Below are positions 1 to 12,075 of a DNA stretch of 64,000 nt, in pieces. The position numbers were made by a program, and so were the translations under genes. The first letter of the stretch is position 1. Each line of letters starts with the position of its first letter. The notes under the pieces are model-generated. The model worked only from the letters and a program-made list of their open reading frames with translations, made no database searches and had not been told where the DNA came from. The DNA is from Lates calcarifer (Eukaryota > Chordata > Actinopteri > Centropomidae), in contig NC_066850.1 of assembly GCF_001640805.2 (NCBI RefSeq), positions 10,388,510 to 10,452,509 on the forward strand, in the 5' to 3' direction.

Positions 1-241
1 CTGAGGCACCTCCACTCAACTCCCCGCCGATCACTGAGAGTAAAGCGGCGGAGGTGGAGAAGAAGTACCCGCCAGAGGTGAAGCTGAATGGACGGAGCTC
101 CGTCAAGCTCCTGGAGGCGGCCATGAAGATCAGCCAGACGTCTCCGGACATCCCTGCAGAGGTGCAGACAGCCCTGAGGGAGAAGCTCAGCCAACAAGCT
201 AAAATCCAGAGGCAGACCACAGAGCCAACCTCCTCTTCAAG
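1..241 (+). CDS. syt10: syt10 exon (linker), truncated by window edge
   Basis: Reads in frame from base 3 (GAG GCA CCT) to AAG|GTACCC, with the donor GT at 242-243, and ends in phase 2 (TCA AG). It encodes the linker between the membrane segment and C2A, with the group-specific sequence [20 protein letters not shown]. The upstream splice acceptor is not visible. Confidence 0.85.
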
Positions 242-3200
242 GTACCCTACATGAACCCACTGCTGTCATAACCCCTCCCTGCCTGCCCATGCAATGAGGA
301 CACAATAGCAATGTCAAGCTTTTAATAGACAAGTATCTGCTGCTTACAATCATAGTATGATGGAACCCTATTTGGTTTGTTTTCCCCACTTGTGCTACAA
401 TAGGAAACACACATAACCAATGCCTACACAAAGCAAAAACTCCTGACAGTTCGTGACAGTGTGGCCACTGTCCTCGAGGTGGTTTGGCACATGTCATCAG
501 AGAGCATCAGAGACTAGCCGGTGACCTTGAAACGCTGTTGTACATGCTGAACTGTGTGTCTCACTCTGTCTGACCAGAAAAAAAAATCTCCTCCTGTAGG
601 CTCACCACCCAGGGCCGTGGCATGTCTCCTTGCTTCAGTTTGAACCCTATAATCACACATACATGCGAGTCAAGCTGCTATGGTAACGGCGGGAAGCAAC
701 CACAGTAATTAAACAATCACCTCTTGCTTCTCTTTGTTTTCCAGCAGTGTGTTTAAACTGGAACGTCCATAATTAGCAGTGCTGTGGGGTGGGAGCTGTC
801 ATAGTGGAAGCTTGGTTTCTGGTGAGACGCACTAGGCAGCTGCGCTCAGTTTCTCAGAGGAGGCCGGTATTGACACTTGCTTTGGTTTGTCATTACGCTC
901 TTTAATTAAATGATAATGAGTCCAAGATCTTCATGAATTAGACACCCACCAGGGATGCACAAAGGCCAGGTGAAAGATTACAACGCCCACTTTCTCAATC
1001 CTTCCACCTACTCTTTTGACAGTGATTTCTGATTTTTAACGATTATTTCCTTTTTGAGTGAGAAACTAAATGCCAAAACACCTTCAAAGGCAAATGAAGC
1101 CTCAGCTAAAGCCCAAATACTGTTTTAGGGCTAATATTATTTTAAGTGCAACGCCTAAAACTACAAAAACAAAGAGAAGGCAGATATTCTCAAGCCAAAG
1201 TCAGGCTTTGTTTTCTCTTTCTAACATTTATAAGCAAGTAATGACTGGCTCTTTCTAATGTTCTATTATGAGCTTGTTTACCAACAGGGTGTTTGATGCA
1301 CAAAAATAGGTGGTTGGTTGGTGCACAAAATGTATGAAAATAGTGAAAAATACAATTATCTAGAGCCTAGGGTGACATTTTCATACTGCATTTTTCTGGC
1401 TTAACAACAGGCCATAACCCAAAAGAAATTCATTTTACTATAATGTAACATGAAGACAAACAACAAATTTGGTGATTTGAGAGGCTGGAGCCAACAATAT
1501 TTGAAAAGTATATATCATCTAATTGTTTCCCTTTTCCTGTCGAGGGCTGTGTTGGCTCTTAGACAACTCTCAGCTTTCTATGTTGTTTACATTACTTGAG
1601 TGTAGTATTCTCTGGCTGAGTGTAGTCATTTTCATCTGTGCTTCCTATGCCATATAATTTGTGTCATGGCTGTGAGATCGCTGTGATTGTCTTACTGTCA
1701 GAAAGGAGGAGGGCCAGTTGCTAGGTGACAAGATTGGCAAGTCAAACACTACCAAGGTTTTTTTTCTCAAAAGATGTCAACCTCACAGAAATTTGCAGCA
1801 TTCAGGTAATTTTTTGCAAGGGCTTGAAGCTGAAAGCTGGAGAGCGGTATTTTTTTCATGGTTAGTGACAAAACAAAGAAAACCCTTCAGTTTGGCCACT
1901 TGTAATTTAATTGTCTGGTTGTGGAGTGTCCTTAGTATGTAGGCATGGGCCTGTATTAGATTCTCATAGTATGATACTCTTGAGCAAAAATATCACAGTA
2001 TCACGGTACTGGGATTACAGCTCTAAAATGAGTTATTTTGAAATGAAAAAACAACTTTTTTTCCCGTTCAACACAATCTATTTTATTTTTAAACAACACA
2101 GAATATTTGGAAAGTATAGAAGTTATAACAAAATATTAGCGATATCAGCCAAATTTAATTATAGTACTAAAATAAAAGTACTGACTTTGCATTAAATTTG
2201 TACTTCTCTGCTCTTCTCCGCTCTGTGAAGTAACGTTAGTTATCTAATTGTTATCTGCCGCAGTACTAAGCCTATAGTATTTATTTTACTGATGCTAGAC
2301 ATGCTAACTGTTGTATGATTTGAGGAAAATTAAGTCACATTATGAGGCTCATAGGGCAATATATGAATATCATATGATTGGCTAGGTCATTGTTAGCATT
2401 TTAAATGTGCATCAAGAAAATATCCTATAGAGTCATCATTGGTAAGAGTTGTCTTGGGATTCATGCATAGTCAGAGCTACAGCCACTTGAAGCCTCTGGT
2501 AAATTAGCACTACAGTGGTAGGTGAATATCAGGTGGTCGTTCTTGACTAGATTTTTCTTCTTCTTTCCTAAAAATCAACCAAAACCCTTTTTCGAGCTTC
2601 TCTACCAGACTGTAGTATGTCAAAACATGAGCTCCACATTATTATGCATCATGCTTTTTAGATGTACCCTCTCCTGACAAACCATTAGCGCCCATCACAA
2701 CAAAGCCACTCATGCATAACACTGACACTTGAGACATTTACCAGATGCCCTCTACCCTTTTCAACAGGCACAATTCATTCCGGCGCCACCTGCCTCGTCA
2801 GATGAATGTCACCAGTGTTGACTTCAGCATGGACACAGTGCCTCTTCGCCAGTCTTCTACAGTGAGCATCGGAAGAATAAAACCTGAACTCTACAAGCAG
2901 AAGTCTGTGGATTCAGAGGGGGAGGACAAAGAGCCTGTGGAGACTTGCGGAAAGCTTAGCTTCTCACTGCGGTACGACTACGAGGAGCAAGCTTTGGTGG
3001 TCAGAATCCTCAAGGCCTTAGACCTGCCCGCCAAGGACTTCACGGGCACTTCTGACCCTTATGTGAAGATCTACTTGCTGCCAGAGAGGAAGAAGAAGTT
3101 CCAGACGCGTGTCCACCGCAAGAACCTGAATCCCATGTTTGATGAGACCTTTTGTTTCCCCGTGGCGTACGATGAGCTTTGCAACCGCAAACTACACTTC

Positions 3201-6200
3201 AGTGTCTACGACTTTGACCGCTTCACCAGCCATGATATGATTGGCGAGGTGGTGGTGGACAACCTCTTTGAACTCTCTGATCTTTCTAGGGAGGCGGTGG
3301 TGTGGAAGGATATTCACGCAGCAACTACAGTGAGTTGGCGTTCACACTAACACACTGCCAAATTCACTGTTGCTATGTATATGTTGCACCAAACGTCTGT
3401 CTTGTCACTGAAGAAAAAACATAGGGTGAATGGGAATTTCTACTATTTTTGGAAAGGTCTAAACATGAAGCATTGCATTGAATCACTTCGAAGAGCCTGA
3501 ATACATCAACACTGGTCCACAAAAGTGGCAGGTGGAACACAATGCATGATTCAAATGCTTTGGGAAATGCATCTCAACAGCCAAACACCCACACACCTTT
3601 TCCAGAAACTGCTGGGTATTTTACAGACATAAATATAGCAACAGAGTGAAATGATCTAAGTATTAATTACTGTATATACCATAACTCTACAGTGAAGTAG
3701 TCAAAAAAATCAGGGTATAGACTTTAAGCATAATGTAAATAGTATGTCCTCATATGAACTCTTTCATAAAAAGACACGGTAATCCAGCCTTGAATGCAAT
3801 TCACTCCTACATTAACGCTTAATCACAGTTTACTCAAGAGCCTCTGCTTTATTTATGAATGTTGTCAGTATGATAAACATTGAGCCATTGTTTTCAGGCT
3901 CACACAAGCTTCTGTTAGTATATTAAGAGCTATATATTCAGTTTTGCATACAAACTGAGTAGATATGATTCTCTATTTCCTCAACTGAGTTTGATGGTGT
4001 TTAATTAATTAAAGGCTATTGTTTAATCACAGGCTGTTTCTTAAAAGCTAGGAATTTGAATTGACAAAGTAAATTTGCCATTCTGTTCATTTACAAAAAG
4101 AATAACACTTTATTCTGGCCTGAATTAATCATGTTTACCTATTTATCTAATTAGATACCTGCACTTAGTATATGCAAGGCCTGCGACAATATGCTAACAC
4201 CAGCTCACAAGCCAGACTTTAAGCTATGAGCATATAGTCTGGGCTGCATTGTTAACTCTGGATATAAGGATATATACATGCATACAGATTGCTACCAAAG
4301 AGTAAACAATATTGACATGGACAGGAAATATTTCCTAGCAGCTCAGAGCAAAACTGAATATGTACTCATTCTTAGTGCTGGAGTATTGAAATGTGTGGAG
4401 AGTTAAATGTGTTTTTAAGTGCTTAAATCAGTCAACATGATATTACTTGAGGCATTCCTTTGCTTTGCTTGTGTAGTCTACTGTGAAGATTATACAGTAT
4501 TTACCTCCTCAAACTGCAGGCTATAGATTAACCTGAAAACTGCCCCCTCATGTGACGATACACCTGAGGGCAGCTTTAGTTACTTTGCAGACTGAGATTA
4601 AGGTGTTGGATGTGTCATTTTTAAGGTGTGCATGTGTAAGAGAGCTTTTATGGCATATGTATCATTTCCAAACGTATGTGGGAAGCAGTGGGTAATTCCA
4701 ATGTGGATTTGACTGGAAAATAATCTTTCACGTTACTGTAGGTCCACAGATTATAAATCTTGAGAGAATAATAAGTCTTAGAGAAAACTTTGCACAACTG
4801 CTACGAAAATCAACAAATGCAGCATTGCTGTCAAGTGCTTGTGAAGGTTTTCGGTCTCCATAGAGTTCAAATCACAAACAAAGCCCTGATCCAGTGGCAA
4901 GATGAATCATGTTTTCATTTAGCTGTCTGACCATAATTTCTCCTTTGCTCTCTTTGTTTTCTACTTAACTACAATAAACATTTATAGTTAAATTTACTCA
5001 TGCCATGCTAGCTACTCTGCCATTGCAAACTTTATTGATCTTCCCTCATAAATTGTATCAGTATCTGTATCTAGTTCAAGCTTGTAACCTCTGAGTACTT
5101 TATACTTTTATTAGATATTTGTATTAACATCAATATTTGCTTTGCTAGCTAGGATATAAAGCCAATAAAAAGCCAAGGTACGCTGACCACTGAAATATTT
5201 GTTCCCATATTGCATTGAAAGAGATAAATCACAACAACCTGCCATGCCATGCTAATGATCTTCCAGTGCTAGCTGACCTCCTTTATTTTCTTAACTGTTT
5301 ACTCCTTTGCTGTGGCATTTTGATTCACAGAATGTAGTCAAAGCCATTTAAAATGGATTAAATGCATTCTTCTTTTTTTGTCCTCCAGGAGAGCATTGAC
5401 CTGGGAGAGATCATGTACTCGCTGTGCTACCTCCCCACAGCGGGGAGAATGACCCTAACAGTCATCAAATGCAGAAACCTCAAAGCCATGGACATCACAG
5501 GCTCCTCAGGTAACCCAACAGGCAAATAAGATGTAGCTCACATCAAACACTTAAACTGAGCCATAAATCAAACTTCACTGAAAACACACAGCAGGAGGCC
5601 ACTTAGAATGGAAATAGGGAAGACGAGACATAGGGAGGCCAGTGGGAACAAATTATTGAAAGTATTAGCCTCTGTCAGAATAGTGTGACACATGTCCTAG
5701 CTTTACTTCTAACTGTTTTATAGGGAACATTTTGTATTTTTGCAGAACTGAAAAATGAAAATGTCAACATATGTACAGATGAACAGACTTAAATGACAGT
5801 GAGCATGTCTCTCAGATCCATATGTGAAGGTTTACCTGATATGTGACGGACGGAGGTTAAAGAAGCGAAAAACAACAACCAAGAAAAGCACACTTAATCC
5901 AGTGTACAACGAGGCCATCATCTTCGACATTCCCCCCGAGAACGTTGAACAAGTCAGTTTATCCATCATGGTGATGGACTATGATCGGTGAGTCACTGCT
6001 GTATATTTGTGTTAACACACTAACTATGTGCGTTATGTCATAGTGCCCACAGGGGGCAAAATTTAGGATTTTGGAACAATATAACAAAATCAGGGTCAAC
6101 AAAAGCTCTCAAATACAAACACTGACAAACACAGCTAATCAGGGTTCTTTTATATGGTTTGTAATTGAAGTCAGATAGCCGCTTTTTTTTTTTCAGACCT

Positions 6201-8522
6201 GACCTTGACAAGCTTCCAGATTTTTTTCCAAGTCATTTTTTCATCTAAAACCAGCAAAATATGCATTTATTTATCAGTTTAGTCATTATTTTTGTGTCTG
6301 TTCCCAGACCACTCGAAGCATTACTATGCACATCCAAATCTGTGTTAATGTGTGTGTTATGCTGCTAACAGGGTTGGACACAATGAGGTGATTGGTGTAT
6401 GTCGAGCCGGGCCAGATGCTGAGGGCCTTGGACGAGATCACTGGAACGAAATGTTGGCTTATCCACGGAAGCCCATCACACACTGGCATGCTCTGGGAGA
6501 GGTACAGATACGTTGTCGTCTTCTATCCCTCACTCTGTTGTCTCCCCTAGTCTAAAAGAACTTATATTTATAGAACTTTCTAGAAGCTCCTGAACGTGAC
6601 AATGACCAGACAAGATGCTGTACTATATACAGTATAAGGCAACAACATATCAGATTCTCACACCAAATCTGTCTGGTTGAACTTTTCCTCTCATTTCCTT
6701 TATGTATATAAGATTATTTTTGGTCCTTTCATTTTCTAATTTTAAAAAGGAAGTTTTGAGAGACCCTGGCTGATCTGCATCAAAATCAGCAGCTGTTTTT
6801 CTTGATTTACTATTTATGAAAGCATATTCTCTTTTCTTCCCTTCTCCACTAGCTGCAGAAAAAGCTAATTTGATGCATGGGGACATACAAATACGGGATA
6901 AAAGGATATTAATCCTATCTACTCCTTCTAAAGATTCTGGGTGAAGAGATACTTTGAGATTTTGGCAAATTTATTGGCTGTCTTTGCCCAAAGCCAGATG
7001 AGAAGATCATTTCATCTCTGTGCATTCAATAGATAGATGGCAAATGTGCTCTGCAGAGAAAAAAGCTTGTCCAGCCTTGTCAAAGTCGCTCTCCAACAAC
7101 TCCAATACTGTCTTACTTACATGTGTATTTAACATGTAGAAATACAAACAGCAGGTAACGTTTACACATGAGCCTTTTCTGGATCAACAACCCCTGGCCC
7201 AATTATCTAAATGCAGTAGTTCAGAAGTCCTGTGCTCATACAACTCTTTTCCACCAAATTAGCTCTGGTTCTTGAACCAGCTCCGTTCAGGGTTCTTGGA
7301 ACCTTGGTGATATCCAAAGAACCAGCCCATGTTTCCATCAGTTTTGAGCAGACCCATTGTAGTCAAGGATACGATATCAATGGAGGTCATGCTCCACCGT
7401 CTCTTTCCAACCTGTAGAATATGATGCGCCAACAGATGTCATCACAGTTCGCATATGAAAACCTGAACTTGTCAGGTTCTGAAATAATATATTTTAGCTT
7501 GAAATGCTCAGAATGTTTCAAACTTGTTCCATGTTGGTGGAAAAAGGGTTATAGAGAAGTTGCTGGTTTTGCAAACTTCTGCAACTTTGAACAAAAACTA
7601 GCGGATTCTTGGATATACTGGTGACTAATTTGCTAGCTAAAAAGATACCATGTATAACAAAAATAACTTTCATATTTTACATGTTATCAATGTTTTTTTC
7701 CTCTTTTGCCACACCCACTCCTCACCTGACGAATAGGAAAACACAGGTGATTACCCATTTTCAGTGGTAAATCTACTTCATACTTTGATAAAAACTGTGA
7801 TCATAGGCAAAAAAAAGTATCCTGTGTAGCTCTTGTCAAAACATTGGTGTTATTGAAACAGTGACTCATTTTCTGTTCTTGGGGATGCTGTGTGCTGTGG
7901 GAAAGTAACAAAAAATGACACACTCTGAAGACAGAGAAATTGCCCTGACCAACAAAAGAGCAGGAGATGGATTCTCTAATGAGAACAAACCAGTGTACAC
8001 ACTTGTTTGTAAGCCTGAGAGGATCATGTGTTAGGTCTTGAGACTGTGTATTTAGCTATATACTGCTGAAAATATAATTATTTGAACCCTGCCGAGCATA
8101 GACATGGAGAGCAAAATTGTGGATCATTCCCTCTTCTGTCTTTCAGGATAATACTGGCATATTATGACTAATTTAGGTGAAACTACCGGACAAAGAAAAT
8201 ACTTGGCTGCAGGCACTATTTAAGGTTTTGCTTATTTTTTGCTGTTGGAGCATGAGCCTCACATTAAACTTGTTTCTGGCCAGGCTAGATGTTGTAAGCC
8301 GGTCATGCAATCTGACCTAGCTGGCACGGAATAACCTGTATGCCCATGATCACAGTGTGTCCTCAGGACTAGAGTAATACCTGCTTAGTAACCAAAAATG
8401 AACAGCACGCCTCTATAAAGTTGTGTGTCTTGTGGCATTTTACCTTGCAGTGGCCTGGAAGAGCAGCAAGCTTTGAGAGTCAAGGTTCATGTCCTTCACC
8501 CAAACCTCCACAGACACCCTGA
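1..8522 (+). CDS. syt10: Synaptotagmin-10-like gene, 3' part (5' end outside window)
   Basis: Vesicle-trafficking calcium sensor of the synaptotagmin 3/6/9/10 group. Six coding exons are seen: 1-241, 2768-3329, 5389-5509, 5816-5987, 6372-6501 and 8451-8522. All internal junctions are GT-AG and the phases join without a frameshift. The product runs from the linker (a [14 protein letters not shown] block, then [11 protein letters not shown]) through a basic FRRHLPRQM stretch and [17 protein letters not shown] to C2A, C2B and a C-terminus ending [11 protein letters not shown]2A keeps its calcium-binding acids ([19 protein letters not shown]). C2B has MDITGSSDPY, a lysine-rich KKRKTTTKK strand, MDYDR and GHNE. 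The N-terminal transmembrane part is upstream of the window. SYT6 is the closest alternative; the [24 protein letters not shown] linker and the tail favour SYT10, as does the company of other human chromosome 12 genes. The gene family is certain, the paralogue probable. Confidence 0.85.
242..2767 (+). other. syt10 intron, 2.5 kb
   Basis: AT-rich intronic sequence. I see no further exon, RNA gene or well-bounded mobile element in it. Confidence 0.7.
2768..3329 (+). CDS. syt10: syt10 exon encoding linker end and C2A domain
   Basis: The acceptor is CTTTTCAACAG at 2757-2767 and the donor ACA|GTGAGT at 3330. The first base completes the arginine begun in the previous exon, giving R-H-N-S-F-R-R-H. 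The exon carries [18 protein letters not shown] and the whole C2A sandwich, ending at WKDIHAATT. An ATG at 2745 just upstream lies in the intron and is not a start. Confidence 0.92.
3330..5388 (+). other. syt10 intron, 2.1 kb
   Basis: AT-rich intron between the C2A exon and the first C2B exon. Nothing recognisable in it. Confidence 0.7.
5389..5509 (+). CDS. syt10: syt10 exon, first half of C2B
   Basis: The acceptor is TCCTCCAG and the donor TCAG|GTAACC. It encodes [20 protein letters not shown], then [16 protein letters not shown], the first strands and first calcium loop of C2B. It starts in phase 0 and ends one base into the next codon. Confidence 0.93.
5816..5987 (+). CDS. syt10: syt10 exon, middle of C2B
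   Basis: The acceptor is GTCTCTCAG and the donor CG|GTGAGT. It encodes [19 protein letters not shown], then [20 protein letters not shown] and MDYD. The lysine-rich strand usually binds acidic phospholipids. The preceding intron is only 306 bp. Confidence 0.93.
6372..6501 (+). CDS. syt10: syt10 exon, end of C2B
   Basis: The acceptor is TGCTAACAG and the donor GAG|GTACAG. It encodes [33 protein letters not shown] and ITHWHALGE, the conserved end of C2B including the WHXL motif typical of synaptotagmins. Confidence 0.92.
7246..7546. mobile_element. MITE-like element with inverted ends, in syt10 last intron
   Basis: The left end reads CTTTTCCACCAAATT and the right end, reverse-complemented, CCTTTTTCCACCAACATG, giving an imperfect terminal inverted repeat of about 12 bp around a 300-bp interior. 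The interior phrase AAGAACCAGCCCATGTTTCC belongs to a type of short repeat common in teleost genomes. There is no coding capacity. I could not define a target-site duplication. Confidence 0.5.
8451..8522 (+). CDS. syt10: syt10 last coding exon (C-terminal tail)
   Basis: The acceptor is TTTACCTTGCAG. The frame gives [20 protein letters not shown], then QTP and a TGA stop at 8520-8522. This closely resembles the Pro/Ser tail remembered for mammalian SYT10 ([19 protein letters not shown]). It is a short exon found by reading the frame, too short for an ordinary ORF scan. Confidence 0.88.
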   Translation, partial: WPGRAASFESQGSCPSPKPPQTP

Positions 8523-9632
8523 CGATCACAGGTAGAGTGACAACATCACCTCTGTAAGAAAACAGACGTTTGTTTAGAGTTGCTGAGAAGCTGTGTTGCC
8601 TATGAGTATCTTGTGCGCATGTTGTATGAAAACTGAATTAATTCCAGAATGTTTCTTACATGTTTCTAAAAAACAAGGTTGTATTGAGATGGTTTTTATT
8701 CATTCATTAACACTCCAGTTGTTCAAGTGCTCTATAGAGCTGGCTATGCACAGCACTAACAGTCATTCAGTTCAAGAGTTTGTTTTTCATACATCTGCTT
8801 TGAAACTCTCCGAAAGCGTTCACTTGCCAAACATTTACACAGACCACATGAATGGTAGGCCTCTCTGCAAGAAGTCCTCAGTGATTCACTTGCAGCTGTA
8901 TGAACGTTTTCAATATTCTGAGCAACATTTTCTGGCCCTAGAGCTCTTTTGTGAATTAGAATTTTACTTTGAAATGGCACAAAGACAAAGGGCTATGCTG
9001 CTCAGTGCTGTGAAAACATTTACCTGATGGAAAAACTGTCAATGAATCCAGTGAGTCAAGATCCAGGTTTTTGGCAGAAGAACACATGTAATTGAGCATC
9101 TACAAGGGCTGGGTAAATTTCTCTGAAAATTCATAAGTCACAACTGTCAAAAATATTATATTAACCTGCCATTGTTACCTGCAGATATTAGAATAGTCGA
9201 CAGAACTCTCAGATTCAGAGAAGCTGTAGCAGATACATGTAGCAAACATACTGTATGTACAGAGAGAAAAACAACACTAAAATCGTGTCTAATATCTATA
9301 CAATCAATTTGTTCCCAAAAATCTTGCAAGACTTTAAAAATAACAATTTCATATTTATTTTTATACACTCAATTTCAGAGCATAATTTCAAACTGAACTA
9401 ACAGCATACAGAAATTAAATACTCATCCTCTTATCATTCTTACGAAATATAAGTTAACTGTCGTTTCCAATGCAAATGCTCCTTGTGTTGCAACTAAAAC
9501 GTGAGGTAGCGCTGAATGAGTTGATGCTTTAGCTCCTCATTTTACTTACTAAATAGCTGTAAGAAGATAAAAGGGTGTCTTACATTAGATATCGATATGT
9601 CGATCATTACATCAAATAATACAATAAATAAA
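8523..9632 (+). other. syt10: Probable syt10 3' UTR
   Basis: Non-coding sequence after the stop. The first good polyadenylation signals are overlapping AATAAA hexamers at 9623-9628 and 9627-9632, so the 3' UTR may be about 1.1 kb. The end is inferred from these hexamers only. An open frame at 8593-9027 resembles nothing known. Confidence 0.4.
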
Positions 9633-10334
9633 GAGAGCGCATGTGTCAGTGATTCAGAAAACAGCATCCAAATGGTAACCAGCGCCTTCAGTCAAAAGTT
9701 ACTGTTTGCTAAAATCCTTTCCCAAACAATGGTTGTCCAATCATGGCTTAGCAACAGTAACTAGGCACAGCAGGCCTGTCAAGTTTGGGTTCTTCTTTTT
9801 TACCCTCTCCAAAATGAAAAATACACGACCAAAAGTGTAAAGAATGGATTAAACTGCTTGTTCGTCTGTTCTAACGTAAACTGAAAATGTTAGCATGTCT
9901 GGCTAGCTAGCTTGCTATCCGCAGTACTAACCAAACCAAGCCTTATACTTCTGAGGCCAAGAGGACTTCATGCAACATCAAATTCATGAAGACCCTGTGG
10001 GTGCTGGCCCTGAATGCTACAACAGTATATCCCAGTGTTGTCATTACCCCAGGTAGCATTACATTCACCAAACACACTGGTTAGTCCTCTTTATAAAATC
10101 ATGTCCTTGTGCAATGTTAAAAGTGAAACATACAGTTTGAAAATACAAACAATAAAGCAGAAAATTAAGCAGGTAAATGGGATAATGCTAAATTTAAAAA
10201 GTTGTGTTATATATTTTTCTACATGGATTATAAACATATAAGGATGATAACCTTTTACCTGAGACATCAGTCTTTAGCATGATGTCATGCAGCAGTCAAG
10301 TGCATATTTAAGACCCCCTTCCAATGTTGTAATT

Positions 10335-10716
10335 TTAAAGCAACACAATGAAACTTTGCTGATTAACAGCAGCCTCTGCAGCCATGAGTGGTTATTATCT
10401 CTGTTAAACTGACAGATAACGAAGCTTTGCAATTGCTTGACCTGAGCTTTGACTGTATAGCCCTACTCACTGAACTGAAACATGGCCAAACGGAGTGAAA
10501 TTTCCCATTATGTCCAACTTCCAGGGCCGGAAGTGCCATCACTGTAACAAACACATCAAACTCCATTTAGAATTCTTGATATTGTCAAAGTTTCTGCACT
10601 GGATATCAGCATTATTCTTGAACTTGCTGAGCCTGATTCCTGAGTCAGTGTACCATCAAAATTATTTTGAAGCTGTTGTTTTATGGTAATGGTGTAGTTA
10701 CATAATGTTGCTTTAA
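10335..10716. mobile_element. TTAA-flanked MITE (piggyBac-type)
   Basis: The element 10339-10712 (374 bp) is flanked on both sides by TTAA (10335-10338 and 10713-10716). Its ends are inverted repeats: left AGCAACACAATGAAACT, right (reverse complement) AGCAACATTATGTAACT, 14 of 17 identical. TTAA duplication is the hallmark of piggyBac-superfamily insertion. There is no transposase frame, so it is non-autonomous. The end motif AGCAACANTATGTAAC is one I associate with a common teleost repeat. Confidence 0.75.
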
Positions 10717-11881
10717 AATGAGTCAGTTGAATGAAAACGTCAGCTGTACACAGCATTTTCAACCAAGTTATGAAGATAGGGTTAGCTTAATTAGCTAGTG
10801 GGCTACAGCTGATGAAATCTAGCAACAGCTGTCAGTTCAGACAAATCAAAGCTTCACAGGCTAGAAATGAAAAGTCTGCTTTTGGCAGTTTGAAATCAGG
10901 GACCTGAACGGTTAATTGGTCAAACAACAACAAAACATAGGGTAACACAGATAGTAATAAATCAAAAAACTTGGCAGAAAAAAGCCTAACTTTATTGTAC
11001 AACTTTTCCACACCTGTTAAAAATTCAGGGAATTATCATCTATGAAAGCTGCTACACACACAAACATTTCCAAATTTATTACATTAAGCCATATGAAATT
11101 AAGTTTGGTGCATCTAACAGAACACTGACTCAGCTTCTCCTTCTTTGTGAGTAATAAGAAACCAACATAGCAAATAGAAAAAGGCTATGTACTGTTATCT
11201 TACTTGCACATGCATATAATGATGCTTTTTCCCCTGTACTGCCATTAATATTAAATATTTTTACTTGTAGCATGCCTGTCACCATTTTAGAAACACACTT
11301 ACTGAGGGAAAATGTAAGTAATGGATATGTTAGAGTATTTCAAATTTCAAACTTTGTGTTTACACTTGTATATATATATACTTGTCAATGGCACTGTTTA
11401 TATATATTGAAAAGTGAAATTTAAGAAGTTGTCGTAAATTTATGAAACTAGAGTCATCACAATGTATTACTATTGTTTGGTGATAATTTGAACAGCTCAG
11501 ACTTGTAATCGAGTGAAATTTATACACGTTCTGTAATAGTTGTGAACAATTAGTCAAACTGGAAACCCAGTGAAGCCAACTCTACCTTATCAAGTTATTC
11601 CATGTTTAGGAGTTTAGAGCTTTGAGCTATAATTGTTTGCATATTGGTTGAATCTATATTGAGCAAGAACAACTGCAACTACCGTCATCATGTGTACAGT
11701 TTGTGATAACTTTTGTAACAATTTAAAGTAAACATTTGGGATATAATTTATTGTATCTGTTTCATATGTATTTTAACAAAATAAATAAAAATGAAGAGTC
11801 AGAGCATGCCTGCCTTTGTTTGGGAAGACAAAAGCCATATTTTCATCAACTCATTTTCAAGGCAGAATTTGCAAACAATAT

Positions 11882-12075
11882 CCATTCATCCATCCATCCA
11901 TTATCTACACTGCTTATCCTTTGAGGTTGGTTGGAGTGGAGACAAACAACCATTCCAACCAGCCATAGATTTGACAATAACCTGCATGTCTTTGGGAGAA
12001 ACCAAGAATCAGGCACGAGAACATACAAACTTCACAACCTGGATTCAAACCTTCAAGCCTAGAACCTTCTTGCTG
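11882..12075. repeat. Degenerate teleost LINE-type 3' end repeat
   Basis: It begins with CATCCATCCATCCATTATCT and CTGCTTATCCTTTGAGG and continues with GAGACAAACAACCATTC, CTGCATGTCTTTGGGAGAAA, GAGAACATACAAACTTCACA and AGAACCTTCTTGCTG. That ordered set of phrases is a very widespread fish interspersed repeat, usually assigned to the 3' end of a non-LTR retroelement. This copy has internal deletions and is not coding. Confidence 0.7.

Noticed and set aside
1..8522. Assignment of the synaptotagmin to SYT3 or SYT9
   Set aside because: The linker and C-terminal tail do not match the versions I remember for those paralogues. SYT6 remains possible, but SYT10 fits better.
8593..9027. 144-codon open frame after syt10
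   Set aside because: It lies in the probable 3' UTR and shows no similarity to any family I know.
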